Source: Nocardia sp. NBC_00403 (lineage in GTDB: Bacteria > Actinomycetota > Actinomycetes > Mycobacteriales > Mycobacteriaceae). From it: 64,000 bases of DNA. The position numbers and the translations under genes were made by a program. The first letter of the stretch is position 1, and the number at the start of each line of letters is the position of its first letter. The stretch covers positions 2,356,001 to 2,420,000 of the forward strand of contig NZ_CP107939.1 in the NCBI RefSeq assembly GCF_036046055.1, in the 5' to 3' direction. The notes under the pieces were generated by a model. The model had not been told where the DNA came from, searched no databases, and worked only from the letters and a program-made list of their open reading frames with translations. Below, one piece after another: positions 52,606 through 61,149 of this stretch.

Positions 52606-53757
52606 TCAGATCACCTTGGTGAAGAAGCCGCGGATGTCGGCGAGCAGCAGGTCAGGGGCTTCGTGTGCGGCCCAGTGTCCGCCGCGGTCGTATTCGTTCC
52701 ACTGCACGATGTTGGCGTGGTCGCGTTCGGCGAACCTGCGCGGCGTTGTGAAGTCGGAGCCGAAGGAGGCCAACCCGATCGGCACGGTGGTCGGCTCGGT
52801 CGGCGCCGCCGCGTGATGGTTCTCGAAGTAGAACCGGGCCGAGGGGGCCGAGGTATTGGTGAACCAGTAGATCGACACATTGGTGAGCAGCTGGTCGGCC
52901 GTCATCGCGTCCGCGATCAGCTGGCCGCTCCAGGCGAGTTGTCCGGTCGGGGAATCCGACAGTGCATGACCGAGGGTCTGCGGCTGCGCCCGCTGGGCGG
53001 AGTCGTGGACGGCGTGGTCGAGAAACTTCTGCCCGAACCGCACCAGCATCAGCTCGTCCTCGCTGAGTCCGTCCAGCTCACCAGGCGCGCCCGTAGGGAA
53101 GGAGAAGATCTGGTTCACATGCACCCCGATGACCTGGTCGGCGGCGAGCCGGCCCATCTCGGGCGCAACGATGGCCCCGCCGTCGTTGCCGTGCACGCCG
53201 AAGCAGTCGTAGCCGAGCCTGTCCATCAGCTCGTTGAACGCCGCCGCCATCCGCACCGGATGCCAGCCCGCCACCTGGGTCGGGCCGGAGAAGGCGAATC
53301 CGGGATACGAAGGGATCACCACGTGGAAGGCGTCGGCTGGGTCGCCACCGTGCGCACGCGGATCGGTCAATTCGCCTACCAGTCCGAGGAATTCGGTGAA
53401 GGAACTCGGCCAGCCGTGCAGGAGTATCAGCGGGGTCGCATCCGGCTCCGGCGAGGTGACGTGCACGAAATGGATGTTCTGACCGTCGATTTCGGTGGTG
53501 AACTGCGGGAAGGTATTGAGCCACTGCTCTTGTGCACGCCAGTCGAAGCAGTCGCGCCAGTATTGGTGCAGCGGCCGGACGAACGACAGCGGGACGCCGT
53601 ACTCCCATCCGGGTCGTATCGGGATGCCGATGTTCACCCGGCCCGCGACCTCTTGGGCGGGCAGCTCCGCGACGTATCTCGTGTGTGCGAGGCGGTAGGC
53701 GAGGTCGTCGAGTTCGGCTTGCTCGATGTCGATACGGAAAGGTGTGATCACGGGCAA
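52606..53757 (-). CDS. Epoxide hydrolase, copy 2
   Basis: 383 residues from TTG 53757; GTG 53751 is equally plausible. The motifs are as in copy 1: ITPFRIDIEQAELDDLAYRL, LILLHGWPSSFTEFLGLVGE, nucleophile Asp in GVHGNDGGAIVAPEM, and GGHWAAHEAPDLLLADI at the end. The two proteins share long identical stretches, so one is a tandem duplicate. The TetR gene and the TIGR03086 gene lie between them. Substrates may differ, since the loop regions (FSGPTQVAG versus FSKPADRAG) diverge. Confidence 0.9.
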   Translation of the reverse strand: MPVITPFRIDIEQAELDDLAYRLAHTRYVAELPAQEVAGRVNIGIPIRPGWEYGVPLSFVRPLHQYWRDCFDWRAQEQWLNTFPQFTTEIDGQNIHFVHVTSPEPDATPLILLHGWPSSFTEFLGLVGELTDPRAHGGDPADAFHVVIPSYPGFAFSGPTQVAGWHPVRMAAAFNELMDRLGYDCFGVHGNDGGAIVAPEMGRLAADQVIGVHVNQIFSFPTGAPGELDGLSEDELMLVRFGQKFLDHAVHDSAQRAQPQTLGHALSDSPTGQLAWSGQLIADAMTADQLLTNVSIYWFTNTSAPSARFYFENHHAAAPTEPTTVPIGLASFGSDFTTPRRFAERDHANIVQWNEYDRGGHWAAHEAPDLLLADIRGFFTKVI

Positions 53758-54168
53758 TTCGGCTCCAGGTGTTGTTCCAACGTCCCGGACCAGCCTCTGT
53801 GACGTGATGGTGCCGGAACAACGCCGAATTCGCTCGCGGCTGATCAGTTCTGCTTATCAGTCGAAGTGGATGGTGGAACGCAGCCGCATCCACTTCCAGG
53901 AAGCGGAGCGGGTTCCGACAGCGCAATGCGCGCTTCGGGGTGATCCGGCAAAGTTCGCTCTGACCTACTTCGCGGATCGGCTCCGGGTTTTCGGGCCTCT
54001 TAACCGTTCCGAGCCCGGTCGACCGCGGCAATTCCGGCTCGAAGATCCACATCGGCCGCCGCACATGTCTGCTTCAAGAAGCTTGTGAAAGCGAGTTCGA
54101 CAACATGAGACGCGGTCTCAATGCTGCTGGGCACGAGCCAGTGGGTGCTGTTCGGGCGATTTTGTTGC
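53758..54168. other. Noncoding stretch before epoxide hydrolase copy 2
   Basis: About 410 bp without a convincing gene. Positions 53813-53860 resemble 50943-50985 before copy 1 (GGAACAAC-CCGA and GATCAGTT...GCTTATC), including what reads as the tail of a TetR gene (DKQN-stop versus DKPN-stop). This indicates a duplication that took a little of the TetR gene along. Confidence 0.6.
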
Positions 54169-54945
54169 TCAACCCCCGACAAGGTGAGCGTATCCATTGC
54201 TACGAAGCACGTGTCGTGCGAAATGGCTGTATACCGCCACGATTTCTACAGGAGACTCCGCGGCCCACCAGTGGGGGTTGCCTCGCAGATGGTCGCTACC
54301 GGTCACTACATCGCCAGGCATGCGATCGACGGCCACGACTCGGTGGCTGACAGCTCGAGACCTCACCTTGGCGGCTTCCAGGTCGATGCGGCCGAAGATG
54401 TCGAGCAGGTCGCCGGCCGGTGTGCGCACAGCACTGTGAACGGGCAGAAGTTCTCCGTTGACCATTCGGTCAATCGTCACGATGTCCCAACCGGTCATAT
54501 GGTGCATCGCGGCGGCCAGGCTGTGGCAATAGTGATTACCGAGATATTCCTTGGCGTCCGCGTCGACAGTATTCGCGGTGAGGGTAAAGAAGGTTTGTCC
54601 ATGAGAGCTGGGAAATTCAGTATTAAACGCTATTCGACCGTTGAACTCGAGGGTTGTGGGGTTGTGACGCCAGTTCGGGTCCAGCAGACCCAAAGTTTGT
54701 TCCGGCTCGGTCGGCCGCTGTAGTTCGGGTTTCCTCGTCGTATTGGATGGAACGTTCTCATCCATGGCGTGTTTCAGTCGTCGAGCGATCGACGCGTCGG
54801 CGTCCACGGACCCGTGCACCACGTCCCGAACAGCGCCCGCGCTAGCGGAAGGGGGACGCGCCGCTAATTCTGCGACATTGTCTGTGTTCTTTATCAATCT
54901 GCTGCAGAGAGTTGACCATGCCGCACTGAGGCTTCTTTCGAACAT
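54169..54945 (-). CDS. Hypothetical protein of the toxin/immunity type
   Basis: 258 residues from ATG 54945. The C-terminal half contains YCHSLAAAMHHMTGWDIVTI and then HSAVRTPAGDLLDIFGRID. The pattern 'C-H-LA-A-H-TGW ... VRTPDG-LLDI-G' recurs in many actinobacterial hypothetical proteins linked to immunity or toxin cassettes. I do not know its function. The DNA here is less GC-rich than its neighbours, which suggests transfer. Confidence 0.6.
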   Translation of the reverse strand: MFERSLSAAWSTLCSRLIKNTDNVAELAARPPSASAGAVRDVVHGSVDADASIARRLKHAMDENVPSNTTRKPELQRPTEPEQTLGLLDPNWRHNPTTLEFNGRIAFNTEFPSSHGQTFFTLTANTVDADAKEYLGNHYCHSLAAAMHHMTGWDIVTIDRMVNGELLPVHSAVRTPAGDLLDIFGRIDLEAAKVRSRAVSHRVVAVDRMPGDVVTGSDHLRGNPHWWAAESPVEIVAVYSHFARHVLRSNGYAHLVGG

Positions 54946-55014
54946 AGCGCCTCGCTCACTCCGAATGATGTGTGCGGTCAAGTAATTCGCATTCCTTCCG
55001 GTCGACGTTCCCAT

Positions 55015-55197
55015 CTATGGGACCGGATGGTTGCGGGTGCCGGCCTTGATCCGGGCACCGCGCCCGGCTGCGTCGAGGCTGTCGATCTGATCGTCGAGCC
55101 GATCAGTATGGCGAGCGGCGGCCATAACGGTGTCGCCTGCGGCCTCGGCGATCCCGCAGCCGAAACCAGACGAAGCGCCGGTAGTCAGCCAAATGCG
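55015..55197 (-). pseudogene. SDR remnant with internal deletion
   Basis: The frame reads RIWLTTGASSGFGCGIAEAA, then GDTVMAAARHTDRLDDQIDS, and stops after about 60 residues. This is the N-terminal nucleotide-binding part of an SDR enzyme; several residues between strand 1 and strand 2 are missing. No catalytic Tyr-Lys is present. Confidence 0.6.
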
Positions 55198-55492
55198 CGG
55201 GTTCTTCCGGGCGCGATCACTGCAACAGCCACAGTTCCTCGCACGGCATTCGACGGAAGTCGGTGCAACCGTCGTTGATCTCGACGACCGAGACATTCGG
55301 GTTGTGGCTCTCGGCCCACTTGTTCAGGAAGTTCTGAACCGCCGTCCAGCATCCGACGAAGTCGAATACGCCTGCCATCCCTATGAATCGGATGTGGGCG
55401 TCAGGTTCATCAGGTCGTGGCGAGAATCGTTCGGAATGCGGTTGGGCGGGCATCGGTGCTCACCTTCTCGACCGGTGTCTGAATCGCGTTCG
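55198..55492. other. Degraded stretch without a clear gene
   Basis: A minus-strand frame (55217-55453, 78 codons, with AGVFDFVGCWTAVQNFLNKW) has a protein-like look but no recognised family, no ribosome-binding site and lies beside other remnants. It may be one more fragment. Nothing else is visible here. Confidence 0.35.
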
Positions 55493-55645
55493 TCACATCG
55501 TCGGAGGGCTCTGTCGGCGGACTCCCTCGCGCGCATGTTCCACGGTGAAGGTGTGTTGTTCACCGACGTTGAAGTTGGCCAGTCGCCCCGAATAAGCCTG
55601 GACCTGCGGGGGCAACGAGATCGGTGGATCTTGTGTTTCGGTCAT
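55493..55645 (-). CDS. Short ORF behind a MerR-type promoter, probably truncated
   Basis: 50 codons from ATG 55645, product beginning MTETQDPPISLPPQVQAYSG. The promoter at 55676-55681/55651-55656 would start transcription at or near this ATG. The sequence looks like the N-terminus of a longer protein that ends early at a TGA. No family is recognised. Confidence 0.4.
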   Translation of the reverse strand: MTETQDPPISLPPQVQAYSGRLANFNVGEQHTFTVEHAREGVRRQSPPTM

Positions 55646-55650
55646 TGGCC

Positions 55651-55681
55651 ATGCTGCTACTTGAAGCTAGGTTCAAGTCAA
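55651..55681 (-). promoter_or_regulatory. MerR-type promoter, minus strand
   Basis: TTGACT (55681-55676) and CAGCAT (55656-55651) are spaced by 19 bp, with the dyad TTGAACCTAGCTTCAA in the spacer. A 19-bp spacer with a centred dyad is the mark of MerR-family promoters. Confidence 0.7.
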
Positions 55682-55809
55682 GCTCAACAGGTCTGGGTGC
55701 GGGCGTCGGCGGCATCGAGCATGTCCACCGCATCTACGGTGACACCATAAGGGCGTGGAGCCGTGTGAGCGGGCGGATCTCGTTGCGGATGTGACCGGCC
55801 CGCCTCCGC

Positions 55810-55840
55810 TTGACTTGAACCGCGCTTCAACTGCCAGGCT
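55810..55840 (+). promoter_or_regulatory. MerR-type promoter, plus strand
   Basis: TTGACT at 55810 and CAGGCT at 55835 are spaced by 19 bp with the dyad TTGAACCGCGCTTCAA at 55815-55830. It is nearly the same as the promoter at 55651-55681 and points the other way. Confidence 0.75.
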
Positions 55841-55847
55841 GACTCCC

Positions 55848-55913
55848 ATGGAGATTCCTCGCAACGCCACGCTCCGCCATCTGTATTTCTGGGTTCCCGA
55901 CCTGGAGCAATAA
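55848..55913 (+). pseudogene. 21-codon ORF behind a MerR-type promoter
   Basis: ATG 55848 lies seven bases after the -10 element. The product begins MEIPRNATLRHLYF and ends after 21 residues at TAA. It looks like the first codons of a lost gene. Confidence 0.45.
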
Positions 55914-55983
55914 TCAAAACCTGTGGCTGATCGGGTAGGGAGTATCTTCCCGATGTTCTGAATTCGCTGGTTTTTGATCGAAT

Positions 55984-56193
55984 TCAACGTGCTGACGCGA
56001 GCGAGAAGATGCCCCGCTGTTCGGCGTAGTTCAGGATTTCGTCGGGCTCAACGCAGGCGGAGGATCCGGTGTCCGTTCGTTGCTCGATGAGATCGTTCGT
56101 GACCGTTCTCGGTAGCTGCCTGCGGAACTGTTGTGGGTCGACGTCGCCGTCTGCATCTAGCGGTTCGCCGACCAATTCGACGCTTTCTGGCAT
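55984..56193 (-). CDS. Small acidic hypothetical ORF
   Basis: 69 codons from ATG 56193, product beginning MPESVELVGEPLDADGDVDP and ending RGIFSLASAR. The composition (acidic, no long runs of Arg) is more protein-like than the shadows around it. It would be divergent from the GNAT gene. No ribosome-binding site is clear and no family is recognised. Confidence 0.35.
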   Translation of the reverse strand: MPESVELVGEPLDADGDVDPQQFRRQLPRTVTNDLIEQRTDTGSSACVEPDEILNYAEQRGIFSLASAR

Positions 56194-56236
56194 TTCATAG
56201 GAAATCTGCGCACTTAATGTGGAGTCGAGCCGGTTT

Positions 56237-57058
56237 ATGTCTGAAGAATTATCCCAGTTACGCCAGCAATTCGCAAAGATCCTGGCCGATATCCTCGACC
56301 GGGAAGCCAGGGCGATGGCCCGATCTGTCGAACGTTTCGGCGCAGAAGCCAGACAGGCGGCAAGAAGCCTTGATGAGACCAATAGTCGGGCCGCAGGCGA
56401 GATCGGCGATTCCGCAGAGCCCGCATCGGTGCGGCCGATGGGCTCGTCCGGTACACCTTCTCGATCCGCGATCGGTGCTGGCGACGACCGACTGCCGTCG
56501 GAATATCTGGACCCGACCCTGGACGGAGTCGGACCCGTAACCGTGGGACCCGCACAAGCGACGGACGGGCCGGGGATCGCTCGTGCGCACGTGCTGGCAT
56601 CGCGCGTTGCCTTCCGCGATCTTCCGGGGGCCGCAGAGCACCTCGATGATTTCCTGTTGGGCAACTTGGGCCCGCGGAAGATCGTCGACTGGTCACGGCT
56701 GGCCGCGTCGGGCGAGCCGGGGCTGTGGGTAGCACGAACGGCCGACAATACGGTCGCGGGATTTATATGGGTGTCGACTCGCGACGATGGCGCCGGGGTG
56801 GTGAATGCGTGGTATGTGCATCCGAATTGGCACGGCACCGGAGTCGGCCGAGGCCTGATGCAGACGGCGCTCGACTGGTTGGGGGACGTTGATGTCTACA
56901 CGCAAACTACCGTGGGCACCAAGGCGATCAGACGCTATAAGGAACATGGATTCGGCGTCTTCGGGGAATTGGAAGACACACCACTACAGCTGAAAGACGC
57001 AAAGCTGGATGCACCCCAGGTCGCGTTGAAACGCTTTGCAGGAGCGGCGGGAAGGTAA
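56237..57058 (+). CDS. GNAT acetyltransferase with helical N-terminal extension
   Basis: 273 residues from ATG 56237 (GTG 56219 also possible). The N-terminal 60 residues form a charged helix (EELSQLRQQFAKILADILDR) and a linker. The GNAT fold starts near residue 110. GAGVVNAWYVHPNWHGTGVG followed by RGLMQTALDWL is the acetyl-CoA binding loop (motif A, V-x-x-x-x-G-x-G-x-G/A), and YKEHGFGVFGE closes the domain. The acceptor substrate is unknown. The helical extension is unusual for a GNAT enzyme. Confidence 0.8.
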   Translation: MSEELSQLRQQFAKILADILDREARAMARSVERFGAEARQAARSLDETNSRAAGEIGDSAEPASVRPMGSSGTPSRSAIGAGDDRLPSEYLDPTLDGVGPVTVGPAQATDGPGIARAHVLASRVAFRDLPGAAEHLDDFLLGNLGPRKIVDWSRLAASGEPGLWVARTADNTVAGFIWVSTRDDGAGVVNAWYVHPNWHGTGVGRGLMQTALDWLGDVDVYTQTTVGTKAIRRYKEHGFGVFGELEDTPLQLKDAKLDAPQVALKRFAGAAGR

Positions 57059-57220
57059 CGTCGATCAGGTGATGGGCAGCGCTGAGATCGGCTTGCTGGA
57101 TTCGATGGCAGCGCCTTGCGATTCCGGGGAGAGTCGGGAACAGTGCCGGATTTGCTTGCAGCTGACCACTTCTGCTGATCGGTGGCAACGGGGTGATGCG
57201 CCGGGGCCGACCGGTCTTGA

Positions 57221-57238
57221 ACATACAGATCTGTATGC
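57221..57238 (+). promoter_or_regulatory. Operator before the TetR gene of the lipid operon
   Basis: ACATACAGATCTGTATGC: a 16-bp perfect palindrome (CATACAG-ATCTGTATG) with flanks. TAGAAT at 57244 is the -10 element and ATG 57257 follows seven bases after it. The same sequence with one or two changes lies before the thiolase gene. Confidence 0.85.
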
Positions 57239-57256
57239 AAGTGTAGAATCGCCGAA

Positions 57257-57907
57257 ATGACCAGGTCCGCAGCGCCCAAACAGCAGCGCCGCACGCAGGA
57301 GCAGCGTAGCAGCGAGATGCGTACGCGACTGCTCGACGCCACCATCGAGTGCCTGGTCGAGTACGGATACGCCGGGACGACGACACCCCGGGTCGCCGAG
57401 CGTGCCGGGGTCACCCGTGGGGCCCAGGTCCATCATTTCGGCTCGAAGACCGATCTGGTGGTGGCGGCCATCAGTCATCTGGCGCAATTGCGTGCGGAGA
57501 CCGCGATGCGGGAGATGTCCAAGATCGAGAGCGTCGACGATCCGGTCGGCGCGGCCTTGGACTCGCTGTGGGAACTGCATCAGGGACCGCTGTTCATCGC
57601 GACCGCGGAGCTCTGGGTGGCGGGCCGGACCGACCGGGTGCTCGCCTCGGCCATGGAGAAGGTCGAGCCGTTCGTCAATAACGCGGTGCTGATGGCGGTC
57701 GCCCGGTTCGTGCCGGATGAGATGCGGCGCAAGGAGGCTCGGGACTTCGTCTACACCGCGATGGATGCGCTGCGCGGAATCCTGGTGTCCAACTTCATCG
57801 ATCCGGATACCGAACGCGCGCATCGGCGTTGGCGGCGTGCTTCGGTGCATCTGCGGGAGATCGCAGCCGCCGCGCTTGCCGCGCACCGTCTCGTCGACAA
57901 GTCCTGA
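57257..57907 (+). CDS. TetR regulator of the lipid operon
   Basis: 216 residues from ATG 57257. The helix-turn-helix reads YGYAGTTTPRVAERAGVTRG followed by AQVHHFGSKTDLVVAA. The C-terminal domain is helical (FVYTAMDALRGILVSNF). Its own operator and the copy before the thiolase gene 1 kb downstream suggest that it represses itself and the five-gene operon. The inducer may be an acyl-CoA from the pathway, as for related KstR-type proteins. Confidence 0.9.
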   Translation: MTRSAAPKQQRRTQEQRSSEMRTRLLDATIECLVEYGYAGTTTPRVAERAGVTRGAQVHHFGSKTDLVVAAISHLAQLRAETAMREMSKIESVDDPVGAALDSLWELHQGPLFIATAELWVAGRTDRVLASAMEKVEPFVNNAVLMAVARFVPDEMRRKEARDFVYTAMDALRGILVSNFIDPDTERAHRRWRRASVHLREIAAAALAAHRLVDKS

Positions 57908-58272
57908 TAGGCCACGGCCACCAGGCTTTTCCAGTCGATCGCTGTGTCGGTGGTGCTGCTGGGTGGTCGGGGTGCGCTGTCCTGGTGAGCGGGGCGGCGC
58001 CGGCGAGCTGATGTGCCGGATCTCGCCTGCCTCTCCGGCATTGTCGAGTCGATCGGGTCCGGCCTGTCGAACTTGGATCCGGTGGACATGGCGGGCCGGT
58101 GGGCGCGCGACGGATTGTCGTGCTCGTCGAACAGGGGCAGGTCGATTCCGTCGTCGCGATGGTGCGGCTCGATGGTGAAACATACGCGACTAGCTGTATG
58201 TCCGGACCGATCGGTCTGAGCTGACAATTGTGTCGAACGCCGGACTATGTCGGTCGTCAACCTTGCGGCCTT
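57908..58272. other. Gap between TetR gene and lipid operon
   Basis: About 365 bp without a convincing gene. At 58182-58201 there is a degenerate operator-like sequence with ACATAC and GTATGT halves spaced by 10 bases. Open frames here show strongly biased Arg content and are read as shadows. Confidence 0.5.
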
Positions 58273-58290
58273 ACATACAGCTCTGTATGT
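58273..58290 (+). promoter_or_regulatory. TetR operator before the thiolase operon
   Basis: ACATACAGCTCTGTATGT: perfect inverted halves. It agrees with the TetR gene's own operator at 16 of 18 positions and lies 101 bp before the thiolase start. Confidence 0.85.
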
Positions 58291-58390
58291 TTGTTTCTGT
58301 TCGGTCCGGACGGATCGGTCACTGTCGGCCGCCGCTTGCGGACCGCCACGGCCGAGTGCGCACCGGGGCAGGTGCAACGTGAGGAGTTCG

Positions 58391-59596
58391 ATGGCGAACA
58401 AGGTCTACGTCGTCGGCGTCGGCATGACGAAGTTCGAGAAGCCGGGCCGCCGCAAGAACGAAGACGGCAGCGATTGGGACTACCCGGATATGGCTCGGGA
58501 GTCGGGGACCAAGGCGCTCGCCGATGCCGGAATCGCCTACGACCTCGTGGAGCAGGCCTACGTCGGCTACGTCTACGGCGAATCGACCTCGGGGCAGCGC
58601 GCGGTCTACGAACTGGGCATGACCGGCATTCCCGTCGTCAATGTCAACAACAACTGCTCGACCGGCTCGACCGCGCTCTACCTTGCGGCACAGGCGATTC
58701 GGGGCGGTCTCGCCGAGTGCACGCTGGCACTAGGTTTCGAGAAAATGCAGCCGGGCTCGCTCGGCTCCATCTGGGACGACCGCGAGCAGCCGATGGCCAA
58801 GCACATCATGGCGCTCGCCGAGATCTCCGAGGTGCTTTTCCCGGTGGCGCCGTGGATGTTCGGCGCCGCGGGCCGCGAACACATGAAGCAATTCGGCACC
58901 ACCGCCGAGCATTTCGCGAAGATCGGCTACAAGAACCACAAGCACTCGGTGAACAACCCGTATTCGCAGTTCCAGGACGCATATTCACTCGACGACATCC
59001 TCGCCTCCCGAATGATCTACGACCCGCTCACCAAACTGCAGTGCTCACCGACCTCGGACGGCTCCGGCGCGGTGATCCTGGCGAGCGAGGACTTCGTGAA
59101 CACCCACGACCTCGCCGCGCAGGCGGTGGAGATCGTCGGGCAGGCCATGACCACCGACTTCGCCTCGACCTTCGACGACTCCGCCAAGAACCTGATCGGC
59201 TACGACATGAATGTCCGAGCCGCACGCAAGGTTTACGAGCAGGCGGGCCTCGGCGCGGAGGACTTCCAGGTCATCGAGCTGCACGACTGCTTCTCCGCCA
59301 ACGAACTGCTGCTCTACGAAGCCCTCGGGCTCTGCGGCGAGGGTGCGGCCGGACAGCTCATCGACGACAACCAGACCACCTACGGCGGCAAATGGGTCGT
59401 GAACCCCTCGGGTGGCCTGATCTCCAAGGGACACCCCTTGGGTGCGACGGGTTTGGCGCAGTGCTCCGAACTCACCTGGCAGCTGCGCGGCACCGCGGAC
59501 AAGCGACAGGTCGACAACGTCACCGCCGCCCTCCAGCACAACATCGGCCTCGGCGGCGCCGCGGTCGTCACCGCCTACCAGCGGGCCGACCGCTGA
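58391..59596 (+). CDS. SCP-x-type thiolase (lipid-transfer-protein family)
   Basis: 401 residues from ATG 58391, after GAGGAG. The thiolase fold of the SCP-x/Ltp subfamily is shown by the nucleophile Cys in [17 protein letters not shown] (near 88), the His in [12 protein letters not shown], and the [12 protein letters not shown] motif near the C-terminus. These enzymes cleave or condense 3-ketoacyl-CoA, often with branched or steroid side chains. It is the first gene of the operon. Confidence 0.9.
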   Translation: MANKVYVVGVGMTKFEKPGRRKNEDGSDWDYPDMARESGTKALADAGIAYDLVEQAYVGYVYGESTSGQRAVYELGMTGIPVVNVNNNCSTGSTALYLAAQAIRGGLAECTLALGFEKMQPGSLGSIWDDREQPMAKHIMALAEISEVLFPVAPWMFGAAGREHMKQFGTTAEHFAKIGYKNHKHSVNNPYSQFQDAYSLDDILASRMIYDPLTKLQCSPTSDGSGAVILASEDFVNTHDLAAQAVEIVGQAMTTDFASTFDDSAKNLIGYDMNVRAARKVYEQAGLGAEDFQVIELHDCFSANELLLYEALGLCGEGAAGQLIDDNQTTYGGKWVVNPSGGLISKGHPLGATGLAQCSELTWQLRGTADKRQVDNVTAALQHNIGLGGAAVVTAYQRADR

Positions 59597-59664
59597 TCTG
59601 ATTCATCGCCCCGGCGAAAGTTCGGGCGCACCAAGGCTATTCACCACTCGACGAGGAGCAACTC

Positions 59665-60102
59665 ATGGGCCACATCGAAGCCACCAAGGACGTCAACGCC
59701 ACCCCCGATGCGCTCTGGGCGGTCGTCTCCGACCCGAACAGCTGGGACAGGTGGTTCACCATCCACGAGCGCTTCATGGAGCAGCCGCCCGCCACTCTCA
59801 CCGAAGGGGCCAAGCTGGTCGCGAAGATCGTGATGCTCGGCATGGCGAACAAGCTGGAGTGGACCGTCGTCTCGGTGCAACAGCCGAGCAGGCTCACCCT
59901 CGGCGGCACCGGCATGGCCGGTGTGAAGACCGAATTCACCTTCGATATCCAGCCCAACGGCGACGGCGGCAGCACCATCCTGGTCTCCGGGGACTTCGAA
60001 GGCGCGCTGATCAAGGGTGCGCTCGGCAAGGCGGTCGAGAAGGACGGTCGCAAGCAGCTGGACAAATCCCTCGAGCAGCTCGACGCGCTGGCCTCGGTCT
60101 GA
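59665..60102 (+). CDS. SRPBCC (START/Bet v1-like) protein
   Basis: 145 residues. The fold starts ATKDVNATPDALWAVVSDPN and SWDRWFTIHERFME, the typical first helix and strand of polyketide-cyclase/START proteins. It has a hydrophobic cavity for a lipid. In this operon it may bind a pathway intermediate. 68 bp separate it from the thiolase. Confidence 0.85.
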   Translation: MGHIEATKDVNATPDALWAVVSDPNSWDRWFTIHERFMEQPPATLTEGAKLVAKIVMLGMANKLEWTVVSVQQPSRLTLGGTGMAGVKTEFTFDIQPNGDGGSTILVSGDFEGALIKGALGKAVEKDGRKQLDKSLEQLDALASV

Positions 60103-60133
60103 TGCCGGATCGCGTCGAGCGAAGGAGAGTGCG

Positions 60134-61012
60134 ATGACAGCGGAGGCCGCCGCAGCCCGGTTGGTCGAGTTCGACGACAGTGGGCTCGAAACCTGGTGTG
60201 ACGACGAGCGATTCGAGGTCACACCGGAGCGGATCGCGGAATACGCGGCCGCGACCAATGATCCGATCGAGGCCCATCTCACCGGCAAGTCGGCCGCGCC
60301 GGTCTTCAGTATCGTGCCGGTCTTCGAAGCCATGATGATGCCGGTGATCGATGTCGCGCCGATGGACATCTTCGGCCGAGTTGTGCACGGGGAGCAGGAT
60401 TTCCACTTCCATCGCGCGATCCAGCCGGGAGACAAGCTGGTCTCGCGGGCCAAGGCGACCGGGTACACCAGCCGCTCGAACGGCACCGCCATCACCATCC
60501 TCATCGAATGTCGCACGGAGGATGGCGAGTTGGTCAATGAGCAGTATATGACCGCGTTCTTCCGCAACATCGACGCCGGCAAGACGGTCGGCGCCCCAGC
60601 GCCCGCACACAAGTTCGACGAGAGCCTGCGGGCGCAGGATCCGGTGGCAGTGGTGCCGCAGCACGTGGATCTCGACCAGACCTACCGCTACGCACCGGCC
60701 TCCGGTGATCCGGTGCCGCTGCATCTGGACGAGCAGGTCGCCAAGGATGCCGGATTGCCCGGCATCATCGCGCACGGCCTGTGCACCATGGCTTTCGCCT
60801 CGTGGGCCGTGCTCACCGAGGTCGCGGGCTCGGATGTGCACCGGCTGAAGCGATTTGCCGTGCGCTTCGCCAAGATGGTCTTCCCCGGCGACGATCTGGA
60901 GACCCGGATCTGGCAGGTCGGCTCCGAGCACGGCGTCACCACCTATGCCTTCGAGACCGTGCGCGGCGATGATGTCGTGCTCAGCGACGGCCTGGCGGAG
61001 ATCGAGGACTGA
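60134..61012 (+). CDS. Double-hotdog MaoC-type enoyl-CoA hydratase
   Basis: 292 residues from ATG 60134, after GAAGGAGAG. The N-terminal half is MaoC_dehydratase_N-like (FEVTPERIAEYAAATNDPIE, VVHGEQDFHFHRAIQPGD). The C-terminal half has the hydratase motif with the His in LPGIIAHGLCTMAFASWAV. It likely hydrates an enoyl-CoA in the pathway. Confidence 0.9.
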   Translation: MTAEAAAARLVEFDDSGLETWCDDERFEVTPERIAEYAAATNDPIEAHLTGKSAAPVFSIVPVFEAMMMPVIDVAPMDIFGRVVHGEQDFHFHRAIQPGDKLVSRAKATGYTSRSNGTAITILIECRTEDGELVNEQYMTAFFRNIDAGKTVGAPAPAHKFDESLRAQDPVAVVPQHVDLDQTYRYAPASGDPVPLHLDEQVAKDAGLPGIIAHGLCTMAFASWAVLTEVAGSDVHRLKRFAVRFAKMVFPGDDLETRIWQVGSEHGVTTYAFETVRGDDVVLSDGLAEIED

Positions 61013-61149
61013 TCGCCGATGCTGCTCTGTCGTTTCGGACCGTGCGCCGGTCGATAGGGACGCCGACCAGCAGGTGTTTGCGGCTTCGGTCGGGAGCGCC
61101 GGGGGACAAGCGGAAACCGAACGCAGGGGACGAGGACAGGAGGCACCCC

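Noticed and set aside
57751..58401. Minus-strand frame between the TetR gene and thiolase
   Set aside because: A short segment looks protein-like, but the frame crosses both the TetR gene and the operator region, with no start signal or family match.
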